DNA of 64,000 nt from Gammaproteobacteria bacterium (GCA_030654835.1 JAURWS010000020.1:62001-126000), one strand, 5' to 3'. Counted from the first letter of the stretch, positions 1-8,834 are shown. Translations and numbers: made by a program. The notes: generated by a model from the sequence alone, not told the origin.

Positions 1-2
1 CT

Positions 3-443
3 CAACATATCGGAGCGACCTGGTGGTTCCCGCTGATTGAGTCGCTGCACGTGGTGAGTATCACGCTGATGCTTGGCGCGATACTCATGGTTGATCTTCG
101 TGTACTGGGACTCGCTGCCACTCGCTATTCAGTCAGTACCCTGAGTCGTGAGTTGGTCCCATGGTCTGCTGTCGCCCTTGGTGTAGCCAGCGTAACAGGG
201 ATTGCCATGTTCATTACAAGAGCCAGTGCCCACGCCGTCAATCCAGCCTTTCAGATCAAAATGCTGCTAATGGTTTTGGCTGGAATTAATGTGGCAGTCT
301 TTCATCTGATTATCTTTCGACACAATGTAGACTGGGATCCTCGGATCAACACATCTGTTGCGGCGCGGTTGGTGGCGGCATCTTCGATCGCCTTATGGAT
401 AGGTGTCATGCTTGCTGGTCGCTGGGTCGGGCACATAGTGTGA
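3..443 (+). CDS. DUF6644-like integral membrane protein, C-terminal part
   Basis: The window opens inside this gene: the frame is open from base 3 and no start is visible. The 146 visible residues are mostly hydrophobic, with about four membrane segments separated by short polar loops. The run PLIESLHVVSITLMLGAILM followed by VDLRVLGL resembles the bacterial DUF6644 membrane family, whose function is unknown to me. A GTG at 51 could be mistaken for a start, but the conserved-looking sequence continues upstream of it. The gene is followed closely by selO. The family call rests on recalled similarity only. Confidence 0.6.
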   Translation, partial: QHIGATWWFPLIESLHVVSITLMLGAILMVDLRVLGLAATRYSVSTLSRELVPWSAVALGVASVTGIAMFITRASAHAVNPAFQIKMLLMVLAGINVAVFHLIIFRHNVDWDPRINTSVAARLVAASSIALWIGVMLAGRWVGHIV

Positions 444-475
444 AATCAAGACCAGGTGGCCAGGCGGATAGTGGT

Positions 476-2065
476 ATGACGACTTTCGAGAGTCGCTTTG
501 TGGATATGTTTCCAGCTGACACACAGACAGCTAACCATGGTCGACAAGTGTATGACGCGTTGTATTCAAGAGTACTTCCCACCCCGGTGTCCGCGCCGAC
601 TACTTTGATTTGGTCGCGGGACGTTGCAGCCTGTTGTGGGTTCGATGCGGATTTTTGTCGCAGTCCCGAGTTCGCGCAGGTTTTTGCGGGCAATAAGCAA
701 CTGCCTGGCATGCGCCCGTATGCAAGTCGTTATGGAGGGCATCAGTTTGGCAACTGGGCCGGACAACTAGGTGATGGGCGGGTCATCAATCTTGGTGAGG
801 TGTCTCGACAGGCTGCTGGTTCTCTCACTCTTCAGCTCAAGGGCGCCGGCCCGACGCCATATTCCCGAGGCGCCGATGGTAGAGCGGTATTGCGCTCTTC
901 CATTCGTGAGTTTTTATGCAGTGAGGCCATGCATTTTCTGGGAGTGCCGACCACGCGCGCGCTGAGTCTCGTATTGACCGGCGACTCAGTCGTCCGGGAC
1001 ATGTTTTACGACGGTAATCCCGAGGAGGAGCCGGGGGCTGTTGTATGCCGAGTTGCACCCTCGTTCATTCGCTTCGGACATTTTCAGCTTTGTGTAGCAA
1101 GGGGTGAGCACGAATTGTTGAGGCGATTGCTGGATTTCACGATTACAAATGATTTCCAGCACCTGCAGACAGGTTCGAATTCGGCCAGCTCCCGTAGTGA
1201 GGTCTATAGTCTTTGGTTTGATCATGTCTGCCGTCTCACGGCAGACATGATCGTGCATTGGTTCAGAGTGGGCTTTGTGCATGGGGTGATGAATACCGAC
1301 AATATGTCGGTTCTTGGTCTGACCATTGACTATGGACCATATGGTTGGGTTGACAACTATGATCTGAATTGGACTCCCAACACGACAGATTCCGAGATGC
1401 GACGGTATCGATACGGTCACCAGGCCGCCATCGCGCAATGGAACCTGTGGCAACTGGCCAGCTCGATTGCTGTTGTCATTGGAGATACGGCGTCCCTCGA
1501 ACTGAGCCTGAAGCGCTTTTCCACATACTACGAGACAAAGAAACAGGACATGCTGGCGTCCAAGCTTGGTCTTCGGCAGTTCGACAAGGGAGAAGGGGAT
1601 GAAGAGTTGCTGGCCAGCCTTGATGCGATGCTGCAGCAACAAGAAACCGACATGACGTTGTTCTATCGTGCCTTGGCAGATTTTGATCCGAATAATCCTG
1701 CTGCCAGTTTTCTGGACACCATAGCCTGTGCGTTATACGCCCCAGTCACACTAGAATCAGATGAGGGCGCTGTTATCAAAGCCTGGGGAGAGTGCTATGC
1801 ACGACGTGTGTTGCGAGACAATGTGCCCTGGCATGAGCGAAGGAACCAGATGAACTCCGTCAATCCGCGCTTTGTCTTGCGCAATTATCTGGCGCAGGAA
1901 GTGATCGATAAAGCGCATGCCGGGGATTATGAAATGTTGCACGAACTGCACAGTGTTCTCATGCAGCCGTATGCTGAGCAGGCAGATTATTCGCGCTACG
2001 CGCAAAAGCGCCCCGAGTGGGCTCGCCACAAGCCGGGGTCGTCAAGTCTATCCTGCAGTTCATAG
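476..2065 (+). CDS. selO: SelO protein adenylyltransferase (AMPylase, YdiU family)
   Basis: SelO is a pseudokinase-fold enzyme that transfers AMP from ATP to protein hydroxyl groups and is linked to redox homeostasis. The 529-residue product carries the family hallmarks: SRVLPTPV near residue 31, GGHQFGNWAGQLGDGR at 88-103, the GAGPTPYSRGADGRAVLRSS loop after residue 122, and the HGVMNTDNMSVLG active-site segment near 269-281 followed by TIDYGPYG. It ends in SCSS, a C-terminal cysteine tail like that of the E. coli protein. The frame is open upstream to 395, but ATG 476 lies just outside the preceding membrane gene and fits the family N-terminus. A perfect inverted repeat lies inside the gene at 1220-1252. 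Confidence 0.93.
   Translation: MTTFESRFVDMFPADTQTANHGRQVYDALYSRVLPTPVSAPTTLIWSRDVAACCGFDADFCRSPEFAQVFAGNKQLPGMRPYASRYGGHQFGNWAGQLGDGRVINLGEVSRQAAGSLTLQLKGAGPTPYSRGADGRAVLRSSIREFLCSEAMHFLGVPTTRALSLVLTGDSVVRDMFYDGNPEEEPGAVVCRVAPSFIRFGHFQLCVARGEHELLRRLLDFTITNDFQHLQTGSNSASSRSEVYSLWFDHVCRLTADMIVHWFRVGFVHGVMNTDNMSVLGLTIDYGPYGWVDNYDLNWTPNTTDSEMRRYRYGHQAAIAQWNLWQLASSIAVVIGDTASLELSLKRFSTYYETKKQDMLASKLGLRQFDKGEGDEELLASLDAMLQQQETDMTLFYRALADFDPNNPAASFLDTIACALYAPVTLESDEGAVIKAWGECYARRVLRDNVPWHERRNQMNSVNPRFVLRNYLAQEVIDKAHAGDYEMLHELHSVLMQPYAEQADYSRYAQKRPEWARHKPGSSSLSCSS
1220..1252. repeat. Perfect 15-bp inverted repeat inside selO
   Basis: The arms GATCATGTCTGCCGT (1220-1234) and ACGGCAGACATGATC (1238-1252) are exact reverse complements separated by only CTC. 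The repeat is wholly coding and in frame (Phe-Asp-His-Val-Cys-Arg-Leu-Thr-Ala-Asp-Met-Ile). There is no T-run after it, so it does not look like a standard terminator. Confidence 0.9.
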
Positions 2066-2086
2066 GTATAAGGGGTTTCGATAAAG

Positions 2087-2110
2087 GTTCTCTCCCGCTC
2101 TGGAGAGAAC
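2087..2110. terminator. Hairpin between convergent selO and ygfZ
   Basis: GTTCTCTCC (2087-2095) and GGAGAGAAC (2102-2110) form a perfect 9-bp stem with a 6-nt loop in the gap between two convergent genes. The position suits a two-way terminator, but neither strand has a clear T-run after the stem, so the role is inferred from position only. Confidence 0.45.
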
Positions 2111-2124
2111 GCCACTACCGATTT

Positions 2125-3126
2125 TCACTTCGAAGGTTCCTGAGTGACGAGATCCGGCAACGTCAGGATTTGCGCTGCAACCTTGTTTTGTCTGTCCCCT
2201 GCAGAATCGCCAGGTTCATTGCATAACTCTAGAGTAACCTTCTGATCCACCAGCTCACAGGGTAAAATGGCCAGGAGTTCGTAGGCCCCGTTTTCGGTGC
2301 GCGCCACACTAACGATTTCGCCGACAACTTCGCTTTTGTGAATGACTGTCGAGTCCAGTGACGCTCGGATTCCGTTCACGGCTATCCGATAGAGGCGCTT
2401 CTTCGCAGTCGCTCTGTAGTACATCCGAGCCACAATCTCCTGGCCGGTGTAGCACCCTTTCTTGAAGTCGATGGTCCCATTCAGGTCATAGTTCAAGAGT
2501 TGCGGAGTATAGGTGTCCTGAATCGCCGGAGTGATGTGGACGATTCCTTGACGTACATCGGCAAGTTCCCACTCCTCCAGGTCGTCAGTCACCCCGAAGT
2601 CCTCTAGTTTTTCCAGCGTCTCATCCTGATCGACAGAGATAAGCACTTCATAGCGTGGTTCGGTATCAGGGAGTCTGTAGACAACACCTCCTTCGATCTG
2701 CAGAACCTGACCCTGGTTTTCGGGGGCACTTCCAAACAATGACAACACCGTCTCCTTTGCACTCTGACCGTAAACGCCATAGCGCTGATATTGACTGGTT
2801 TCAACGCGGGTACTCGCCTTGGAGAAAACGATGTACTTGTCGAGAATTTTTTTCAACGCATAGCCCATCCCGCGTGCACAGAGTAGGTAGAGAGACCCAT
2901 TCATCCCAATCACTCGCATGTCACTTATGATTCGCCCGTTGATATCACAGTAAGCGGCAACAAGGCTTTTTTCGGGAGTTACGTGATCGATATTACCGGT
3001 GAGTTGTCCTTGTAGAAACGTGGCGGCATCTGCGCCTGTAACGGCGATCAGATCAAAATTGTTCAGGTCAGTCAGCATGCTTGCCATGGATCTAGCTCGG
3101 ATAAAATCAGCGAATTGGGATATCAT
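2125..3126 (-). CDS. ygfZ: YgfZ, folate-binding tRNA-modifying/Fe-S maintenance protein
   Basis: YgfZ belongs to the GcvT-like folate-binding family and supports assembly or repair of certain iron-sulfur enzymes such as the tRNA methylthiotransferase MiaB. The diagnostic motif KGCYTGQE is present at about residues 223-230 of this 333-residue reading, and the N-terminal aminomethyltransferase-like fold is intact. Starts at GTG 3147 and at ATG 3087 are also possible; none has a clear ribosome binding site. It is divergent from sdhE, with about 35 bp between the start codons. E. coli has the same ygfZ/sdhE-cptA arrangement, and both partners act on cofactor-dependent enzymes. Confidence 0.9.
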   Translation of the reverse strand: MISQFADFIRARSMASMLTDLNNFDLIAVTGADAATFLQGQLTGNIDHVTPEKSLVAAYCDINGRIISDMRVIGMNGSLYLLCARGMGYALKKILDKYIVFSKASTRVETSQYQRYGVYGQSAKETVLSLFGSAPENQGQVLQIEGGVVYRLPDTEPRYEVLISVDQDETLEKLEDFGVTDDLEEWELADVRQGIVHITPAIQDTYTPQLLNYDLNGTIDFKKGCYTGQEIVARMYYRATAKKRLYRIAVNGIRASLDSTVIHKSEVVGEIVSVARTENGAYELLAILPCELVDQKVTLELCNEPGDSAGDRQNKVAAQILTLPDLVTQEPSK

Positions 3127-3160
3127 GAGGCACCGATTGGTGGGCACTTCAGGTTTTTAC

Positions 3161-3415
3161 ATGTTAACAGAAATTGAGTACAAGAAACTTGCCTGGCATA
3201 GCAGAAGGGGAATGCTGGAGCTTGATCTGTTGCTTTTGCCGTTTGTGGAAAGACATTTGCCGACGCTGAATGGAGCGGATCAACTGCTATATCAGCGTCT
3301 GTTATCGGAAGAGGATCAGGACCTGTTTGCCTGGCTGCTCTTGCGTCATCCAGCGCCAGATGCCGAGTTGCAGAGAATGGTCGGCTTGATCAGAGTAAGT
3401 GTAGCAGCCTGGTGA
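3161..3415 (+). CDS. sdhE: SdhE, FAD assembly factor for succinate dehydrogenase
   Basis: This small cytosolic protein promotes covalent flavinylation of SdhA and related flavoproteins. The 84 residues carry the signature RRGMLELD at 15-22, including the RGxxE core needed for flavinylation. The length matches the family (about 88 residues). ATG 3161 is chosen because the family starts just before the TEIEYKKL region; the frame stays open upstream to 2999 only because that strand is antisense to ygfZ. cptA follows after 45 bp. Confidence 0.93.
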   Translation: MLTEIEYKKLAWHSRRGMLELDLLLLPFVERHLPTLNGADQLLYQRLLSEEDQDLFAWLLLRHPAPDAELQRMVGLIRVSVAAW

Positions 3416-3460
3416 AGAGATTAGCTGTGGCACTGAATTGGCTTTCACGGAGGAAAGCAG

Positions 3461-3964
3461 ATGCTGCTCAGAGTGGAATTGGCACCTTCCCGCCTGCTAT
3501 TTGCAGGAATTGCGATATCGTATCTGCTAGCCCTTGCCAGTCTGGTGTTTGCGGATATTCCGCCTTGGGCTTCCTGTGTTCTAGCGCTTGGGATTTCCTT
3601 CAGCGTGCTGTCGAGTCAGTTCCGGCGTACGCAGCCCGTCGCATTGCTCATTTCTGAAGACATGATTCGTCTGTATTTCCCCGATCGTCAGATCAGCGTC
3701 TTACTGGAGACAGAGTGCCACTGCACCCCCTGGGTGCAGATTTTGCATTTTCGCGAATGTTTGCAGGAACGTGCTCTCACTAACCCCACATTCACAAATT
3801 CCACGCTCACTGAGCCTGACTCATTGCCGGTATCAATGCCCCGGCTGGGCACAACCCGCTACCGCGTTATTCTACTGCCTGACAGCTGCAGAAAGAGTAT
3901 GCGTCGAAAGCTTGCAGTTCTTCTGCGCTGGCATCGCTTCGCCCATGCTACTCAGTTGGTGTAG
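3461..3964 (+). CDS. cptA: CptA/YgfX-like inner membrane protein
   Basis: The 167-residue product has two adjacent membrane segments near the N-terminus (about residues 13-52) and then a soluble domain with a conserved RYRVILLPDS-like strand, as in YgfX/CptA. E. coli YgfX is encoded next to sdhE and has been described as a membrane toxin acting on cytoskeletal proteins, though the pairing has been disputed. The call rests on topology, length and position. It is followed within 6 bp by the 3' end of the convergent nadB, leaving no room for a separate terminator. Confidence 0.75.
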   Translation: MLLRVELAPSRLLFAGIAISYLLALASLVFADIPPWASCVLALGISFSVLSSQFRRTQPVALLISEDMIRLYFPDRQISVLLETECHCTPWVQILHFRECLQERALTNPTFTNSTLTEPDSLPVSMPRLGTTRYRVILLPDSCRKSMRRKLAVLLRWHRFAHATQLV

Positions 3965-3970
3965 GCGGTA

Positions 3971-5647
3971 CTAATCATGAACAGAGTGTTGCTCATAGTT
4001 AGTCGGAATCAAAACTGTGTCCTCTGCTACCGGAGAGAGTTCGGGGTAGTCCAGTGTGTAGTGCAGCCCTCGGCTTTCCTTGCGGTGAATCGCACACTCC
4101 ACTATTAAAGAGGCCACCAGCACCAGATTGCGCAATTCCAACAGGTCTTTGCTGACGATGTAGTGCTTGTAATAGTCCGTCGTTTCTTGTTCCAGTAGTT
4201 GAATTCTTCGCCTGGCTCTTTGCAGGCGCTCGTCTTTACGCACGATACCGACATAGGCCCACATGAACCTGCGCAGCTCATCCCAATTGTGGGCGACGAT
4301 GATTTCTTCGTTGGATCGCGTGACGAGACTTTCATCCCACTGTGGGATTTCATCGGGAGTGCAGGTGGTGGCGATTTTTCTGCGAATGTCATCACTCGCA
4401 CTGAAAGCCAGCACAAAGCATTCGAGCAAGGAGTTGCTCGCCATGCGATTGGCTCCGTGTAAACCTGTAAAGCTGGTCTCACCAATTGCATACAGGTTAG
4501 GCAGATCGGTCCGCCCCTGTTTGTTCACCATTACGCCCCCGCAAGTGTAGTGCGCAGCCGGCACCACGGGTATGCGCTCCTTGGTGATATCGATGCCGTA
4601 TTTGAGGCAGCGAGAATATATTGTGGGGAAATGCTCCGTGATGAACTCTGCAGGTTTGTGTGTGATGTTCAAATATACGCAATCGCACCCCAGTCGCTTC
4701 ATTTCGTGGTCAATCGCTCGTGCCACGATATCGCGCGGGGCCAACTCACCGCGAGAATCGAATTTATCCATGAAGCGGCTGCCGTCGGGCAACTCCAGAA
4801 CTGCACCTTCTCCCCGTAGAGCCTCGGTAATCAGAAAAGACTTTGCATGTGGATGGTATAGGCATGTGGGATGGAATTGATTGAACTCCATGTTGGCAAC
4901 CCGACACCCCGCTCTCCAAGCCATCGCGATTCCGTCTCCCGTGGCGCCATCTGGATTGGTTGTAAAGAGGTAGGCTTTGCTGGCGCCGCCCGTGGCCAGG
5001 ATGACAAATTTCGCTCGAAAGACATCAACATCACCTGTTTGCGGATTGAATATGTAGGCTCCAACACACTGTTCACCTTCAAGACCAAGCTTGTTGCGCG
5101 TGATGAGGTCAATTGCCATTCGGTTTTCATACAAAGTGATATTGCTGTTGTTGGCGGCTCGCCAGGCCAGCGTTTCAAATACCGCCCGGCCCGTTGCATC
5201 TGTGGCATGAATGATTCGGCGATGACTGTGCCCCCCTTCCTGAGTCAGGTGCAGAGGGGCGAGGTTGTCAGGCTGCAGCGGTTCCCGGGCAGGACCATTT
5301 TTGGCCTCTTCAGGTGCAATGGTGGTGAAGGGCACCCCTTGCTCGACCAGCCAGCGCACACACTCGCCGCTGTTCTCCACCACGTGACTCACCATGTCCA
5401 GATGGCACAAGCCTGAGCCTGCATCGAGAGTGTCCGCGATATGTGCCTCGATGCTGTCCTCATCATCAAGGACTGCGGCTATCCCTCCTTGTGCATAGTA
5501 GGTCGCTCCCTGACTTAGCTGTCCTTTGCTGATAACGGCCACTTTGGCAAAGTCGGCGGATTTCAATGCCAGTGTCAGCCCTGCAGCACCGCTGCCTATG
5601 ATCAGTATGTCGTAGTCGTAAAAAGATGTGCTATTGTTCGCGCTCAT
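3971..5647 (-). CDS. nadB: L-aspartate oxidase NadB
   Basis: NadB is an FAD enzyme that oxidises L-aspartate to iminoaspartate, the first step of de novo NAD synthesis. The 558-residue protein has the N-terminal dinucleotide-binding motif IIGSGAAG (G18, G20, G23), the flavin-contacting [15 protein letters not shown] segment, and the GEGAVL and [15 protein letters not shown] motifs of the family. ATG 5647 gives an N-terminus of the usual length; the frame extends upstream to 5707 without further similarity. It is divergent from rpoE, as in Pseudomonas, with 244 bp between the starts. Confidence 0.95.
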   Translation of the reverse strand: MSANNSTSFYDYDILIIGSGAAGLTLALKSADFAKVAVISKGQLSQGATYYAQGGIAAVLDDEDSIEAHIADTLDAGSGLCHLDMVSHVVENSGECVRWLVEQGVPFTTIAPEEAKNGPAREPLQPDNLAPLHLTQEGGHSHRRIIHATDATGRAVFETLAWRAANNSNITLYENRMAIDLITRNKLGLEGEQCVGAYIFNPQTGDVDVFRAKFVILATGGASKAYLFTTNPDGATGDGIAMAWRAGCRVANMEFNQFHPTCLYHPHAKSFLITEALRGEGAVLELPDGSRFMDKFDSRGELAPRDIVARAIDHEMKRLGCDCVYLNITHKPAEFITEHFPTIYSRCLKYGIDITKERIPVVPAAHYTCGGVMVNKQGRTDLPNLYAIGETSFTGLHGANRMASNSLLECFVLAFSASDDIRRKIATTCTPDEIPQWDESLVTRSNEEIIVAHNWDELRRFMWAYVGIVRKDERLQRARRRIQLLEQETTDYYKHYIVSKDLLELRNLVLVASLIVECAIHRKESRGLHYTLDYPELSPVAEDTVLIPTNYEQHSVHD

Positions 5648-5733
5648 AGTGGCTATGGTTCTTTCACTGTAGTGGTGGAGAGATTGCGGACTGCATCGGG
5701 CAGGCATTTGTCCAAAGGACTTATCTTACAGCG

Positions 5734-5752
5734 TGGCACACATTGTGTGCCA
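5734..5752. promoter_or_regulatory. 19-bp palindrome between nadB and rpoE
   Basis: TGGCACACATTGTGTGCCA is a perfect 9-bp inverted repeat around a single central base. It lies 86 bp upstream of the nadB start codon and 139 bp upstream of rpoE. Its length and symmetry are those of a dimeric repressor operator. Which gene it serves and which regulator binds it cannot be told here. Confidence 0.55.
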
Positions 5753-5891
5753 TCGCGACCGAATGCGTTGTTCTGACATCAGCACCTAATGCTGAAATGG
5801 CGAGTATCTTGATAATCCCTCTGGTTCATCCTTTGACGAAGCAAAAATCCATTCCTGTTGTTTGTCAGCCTCCGTTGTGGAGTGGTGATGC

Positions 5892-6461
5892 ATGAAGAAT
5901 GATACTGACCAACAGCTCGTGGATCGAGTATTGAATGGTGAGAAGGTTGCGTTCAACCTCCTGGTGCTTCGATATCAACATAAAGTCGCTGCGCTGATCG
6001 CTCGCTTTGTGAAAGACCCTCATGAGGTGGAAGATGTATCGCAGGAGGCGTTCATCAAGGCTTATCGCGCGCTGGATTTGTTTCGTGGCGAGAGCGCCTT
6101 CTACACGTGGCTCTACAGAATCGCGGTCAATACTGCCAAGAATTACCTGGTGTCCAAAGGGCGACGTCCCCCAAGCCTTGATGTCGACATGGACGACGCA
6201 GAATTGGCAGAAGATACACCTGCACTTCGTGATGTTGATACTCCAGACGCGAATCTTGAGAGAGAACACCTGCAGCGGGTCATTAACCAGGCCATAGAGG
6301 ACTTGCCGGAAGATTTGCGTACCGCGTTCACCCTGCGGGAATTTTCGGGTTTAAGCTATGAAGATATTACGGAAATCATGGATTGTCCCGTCGGGACGGT
6401 CAGGTCGCGAATTTTCAGAGCGCGTGAGGCGATCGATAAAAAAATTAGAGAATTGTTGTAA
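5892..6461 (+). CDS. rpoE: RNA polymerase sigma factor RpoE (AlgU)
   Basis: This is the extracytoplasmic-function sigma factor for envelope stress. The 189-residue protein shows region 2 (FKDPHEVEDVSQEAFIKAYR-like, with FYTWLYRIAVNTAKN for -10 recognition) and region 4 (LREFSGLSYEDITEIMDCPV then GTVRSRIFRAREAI). Its length and sequence match AlgU/RpoE closely. ATG 5892 sits behind a GGAGTGG-like ribosome binding site. It is followed by the anti-sigma gene mucA after 119 bp and then by mucD. A clear sigma-E autoregulatory promoter could not be picked out by eye in the 5650-5890 region. Confidence 0.96.
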   Translation: MKNDTDQQLVDRVLNGEKVAFNLLVLRYQHKVAALIARFVKDPHEVEDVSQEAFIKAYRALDLFRGESAFYTWLYRIAVNTAKNYLVSKGRRPPSLDVDMDDAELAEDTPALRDVDTPDANLEREHLQRVINQAIEDLPEDLRTAFTLREFSGLSYEDITEIMDCPVGTVRSRIFRAREAIDKKIRELL

Positions 6462-6580
6462 ATAGCTATGGAACGAACCAGAAGGCCCGTGGTCAAAGGG
6501 TGAGAAATGGAAATCTGAACAGAGATCTTCTACCTGAAATTTCAACTGTGATGTGGGATTGAAGTCAACAGAGGTTATGC

Positions 6581-7201
6581 ATGAGCTTGGATCATAATCA
6601 AAGCAAGAGCTTCGATGAGTCTTTGTCGGCATTGATGGATAACGAGGCAGACGATCTTGAGCTGCGTAGATTGTTAAAAGAGTTGCCTGAGAGCCCCGCG
6701 CTGTTGCGAACCTGGGGGCGTTTTCATGAGGCGCAATCTTTGCTGCACAACGAAGAGATGCAGTCCTTGTCTTGCTCTGCTTGCAACAAAATTCTCGATG
6801 CCATCGCGGCTGAGCCTGCTTATTCCGGGAAGGCTGCCATGCCCTCCAGCGCGACCAGAAATTTGATCAGGTCACAGTGGCGGGAATCGGCAGGGCGCAT
6901 GGCCATTGCTGCCTCCGTGGCGCTGGTGGCCTTCATTGGGCTGCAGTCAGTTCTGTTGGATCCTGTTCCGCAACAATCTCTGGCTGATCAAAATGCCGAT
7001 GCTGCATCTGAATTGGTTGTCAGTAGTGATATAGCAAGGCTGGACCAGTCGAGTGGTTTCGATGCGCAGGCTCAACAGCGTCTGGACGACTATATCCGCA
7101 GTGTGTCCATTCAATATCGTGAAGAGGCGGCGGGTGTGCCGCAATTTAATATCCTCCAGGATTCTCAGCTGATTCGGCAGGTTAATCAGATCGGAAATTA
7201 G
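6581..7201 (+). CDS. mucA: Anti-sigma-E factor MucA/RseA
   Basis: This single-pass membrane protein sequesters RpoE in the cytoplasm and is degraded stepwise on envelope stress. Residues 10-50 (ESLSALMDNEADDLELRRLL) form the RseA N-terminal sigma-binding domain, a membrane segment spans about 107-126, and the periplasmic part ends with a region (DDYIRSVSIQYREEA) like the MucA/RseA C-terminal domain. The site-2 protease that would act on it, RseP, is encoded at 38261. Odd points: a CSAC (Cys65, Cys68) pair in the cytoplasmic half, and no mucB/rseB after it. Confidence 0.9.
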   Translation: MSLDHNQSKSFDESLSALMDNEADDLELRRLLKELPESPALLRTWGRFHEAQSLLHNEEMQSLSCSACNKILDAIAAEPAYSGKAAMPSSATRNLIRSQWRESAGRMAIAASVALVAFIGLQSVLLDPVPQQSLADQNADAASELVVSSDIARLDQSSGFDAQAQQRLDDYIRSVSIQYREEAAGVPQFNILQDSQLIRQVNQIGN

Positions 7202-7335
7202 ACCTCTTGTACGAAATGACAGGCTTGCCACCTGTTGTTTCGCAACTTGTCATCTCTCCCTCTAACTCTTCCTGAAAGGGCCGGAATTTCCGATTCTGGT
7301 TCTTTATCATTCAGACAAAGCTTGCTCGATGCGAT

Positions 7336-7363
7336 TGTGCGCTGTACTTTACCCCGGCGCACA
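7336..7363 (+). promoter_or_regulatory. Hairpin in the mucA-mucD gap
   Basis: TGTGCGC (7336-7342) pairs with GCGCACA (7357-7363) across a 14-nt loop, and an alternative pairing CGCTGT/ACAGCG overlaps it. It lies in the 217-bp gap where mucB would be expected. There is no T-run, so it is more likely a leader structure of mucD than a terminator. Confidence 0.35.
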
Positions 7364-7418
7364 GCGAGTTGTGCGGGCTGCTCAAGATATTGTTGTTCTG
7401 AGATCTGAAGGTGAAGAA

Positions 7419-8834
7419 ATGAAGAATCTGCGACGAAGTTCGACATTTACAGGAGTTTCACTGCTGCTCCTCTCGTTGGTAGCATGTCTTGCTGCGACCG
7501 CAGCAGCAGCGGCATCTCTCCCGGATTTTGCCGACCTGGTCGAAAAGAGTGCCCCAACTATCGTCAACATTGCGACTATTCAACGTCCGGAATCCGTGGA
7601 CGGTGGTCGTGACAGGGATATTGAAGAGCTCCTGCGTCGATTGAGCCCCGATGGCGATGCCCTCCCGGAATTGGAAGAGACCCCCAGTCGCCCGCGCGGT
7701 GGCGTCGGCTCGGGCTTCATTATTTCTGAAGATGGCTATCTCATTACCAATCATCATGTTGTCGTTGATGCAGATGAAATTACAGTGACTTTGAATGATC
7801 GCCGGGTTTTCCAGGCCGAGGTGATAGGCACTGATGAGTTGTCGGATATGGCTCTTCTCAAAATCGGCGCCACGGGTCTTCCTGCTGTCAGCTTCGGAGA
7901 TTCGGAACAGGTCAGGGTGGGAGAGTGGGTGTTGGCGATTGGCTCCCCATTTGGGTTGGAGTTCTCGGCGACGGCCGGAATTGTCAGCGCCAAAGGGCGA
8001 ACTGTGCCGGGCAATCAGACCAGTTATGTCTCCTTCATACAGACCGATGTGGCTATCAATCAGGGAAACTCTGGCGGCCCGCTCTTCAATCTGGACGGCG
8101 AGGTGATAGGCATTAACTCGCAGATACTGAGTAGTTCCGGAGGCTCCAACGGTGTCTCTTTCGCCATTCCCAGCAATGTCGCCCTCAATGTGGTCGAACA
8201 ACTGCGTGAAAGCGGTACCGTAAGCAGGGGCCTTCTTGGTGTCCTGATCAAGGACGTGGATTACGCGCTTGCCGAGGCTTTCCAAATGCCGCGTCCAAGA
8301 GGTGCGTTCGTTGACGAGGTGCAGTCAGGGAGTCCTGCTGAAGAAGCGGGGGTTCTGAACAACGACATCATCATAGCCTTCAATGACAGTGAGATAGAGG
8401 CCTCTTCGATGTTGCCATTCTATGTCGGTCAGGTGCGCCCTGGGATTACCGCGCGATTGACCATCATGCGCGACGGAAAAATCATCACCTTGCCCGTAGT
8501 CGTCGGCAGTTTGCCGGGGGCAGGCGCGTCTGCCTCCAGAGAGCCAGAGGTTGAGCCAAGCACGAACAGCCTGGGGATCTCCGTCAGCGAACTTGGTCGA
8601 GAGGCACAGGAAGTCTCTGGAATATCTGGAGTTCGAGTGGAGGAGCTGCTTGAAGGCCCTGCGGCTGACGCGGGGTTGATGGTTGGGGATGTGATTATTG
8701 AACTTAACCGGGAAGCAGTGCCGAACATGAGCGAATTCGCCCGCGTGGCTGATGCGCTGCCTGGCTCCGGGTTTGTCCCTGTCCGTATTGTTCGAGAAGG
8801 ACGTGGCACTACCTTGGTGCTGCAGCTCGAGTAG
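7419..8834 (+). CDS. mucD: Periplasmic serine protease MucD (DegP/HtrA family)
   Basis: MucD is a periplasmic protease-chaperone that clears misfolded envelope proteins and dampens sigma-E signalling. The 471-residue product has a signal peptide (hydrophobic stretch about 13-32), a trypsin-like domain with catalytic His113 (TNHHVV), Asp143 (LSDMALLK) and Ser218 (GNSGGP), and two C-terminal PDZ domains (about 260-350 and 370-465). ATG 7419 follows a GAAGGTGAAG ribosome binding site; the frame is open upstream to 7329 without signal-peptide character. In Pseudomonas it is the last gene of the algU operon; here it follows mucA directly. Confidence 0.93.
   Translation: MKNLRRSSTFTGVSLLLLSLVACLAATAAAAASLPDFADLVEKSAPTIVNIATIQRPESVDGGRDRDIEELLRRLSPDGDALPELEETPSRPRGGVGSGFIISEDGYLITNHHVVVDADEITVTLNDRRVFQAEVIGTDELSDMALLKIGATGLPAVSFGDSEQVRVGEWVLAIGSPFGLEFSATAGIVSAKGRTVPGNQTSYVSFIQTDVAINQGNSGGPLFNLDGEVIGINSQILSSSGGSNGVSFAIPSNVALNVVEQLRESGTVSRGLLGVLIKDVDYALAEAFQMPRPRGAFVDEVQSGSPAEEAGVLNNDIIIAFNDSEIEASSMLPFYVGQVRPGITARLTIMRDGKIITLPVVVGSLPGAGASASREPEVEPSTNSLGISVSELGREAQEVSGISGVRVEELLEGPAADAGLMVGDVIIELNREAVPNMSEFARVADALPGSGFVPVRIVREGRGTTLVLQLE

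Noticed and set aside
1168-1190. GGTTCGAATTC resembling a tRNA T-loop
   Set aside because: It lies inside conserved selO coding sequence and has no acceptor stem or anticodon arm around it.
5753-5860. Sigma-E promoter for rpoE autoregulation
   Set aside because: A TTCTGA-like -10 element is visible, but no GAACTT-like -35 lies at 16-17 bp, so no site is claimed.
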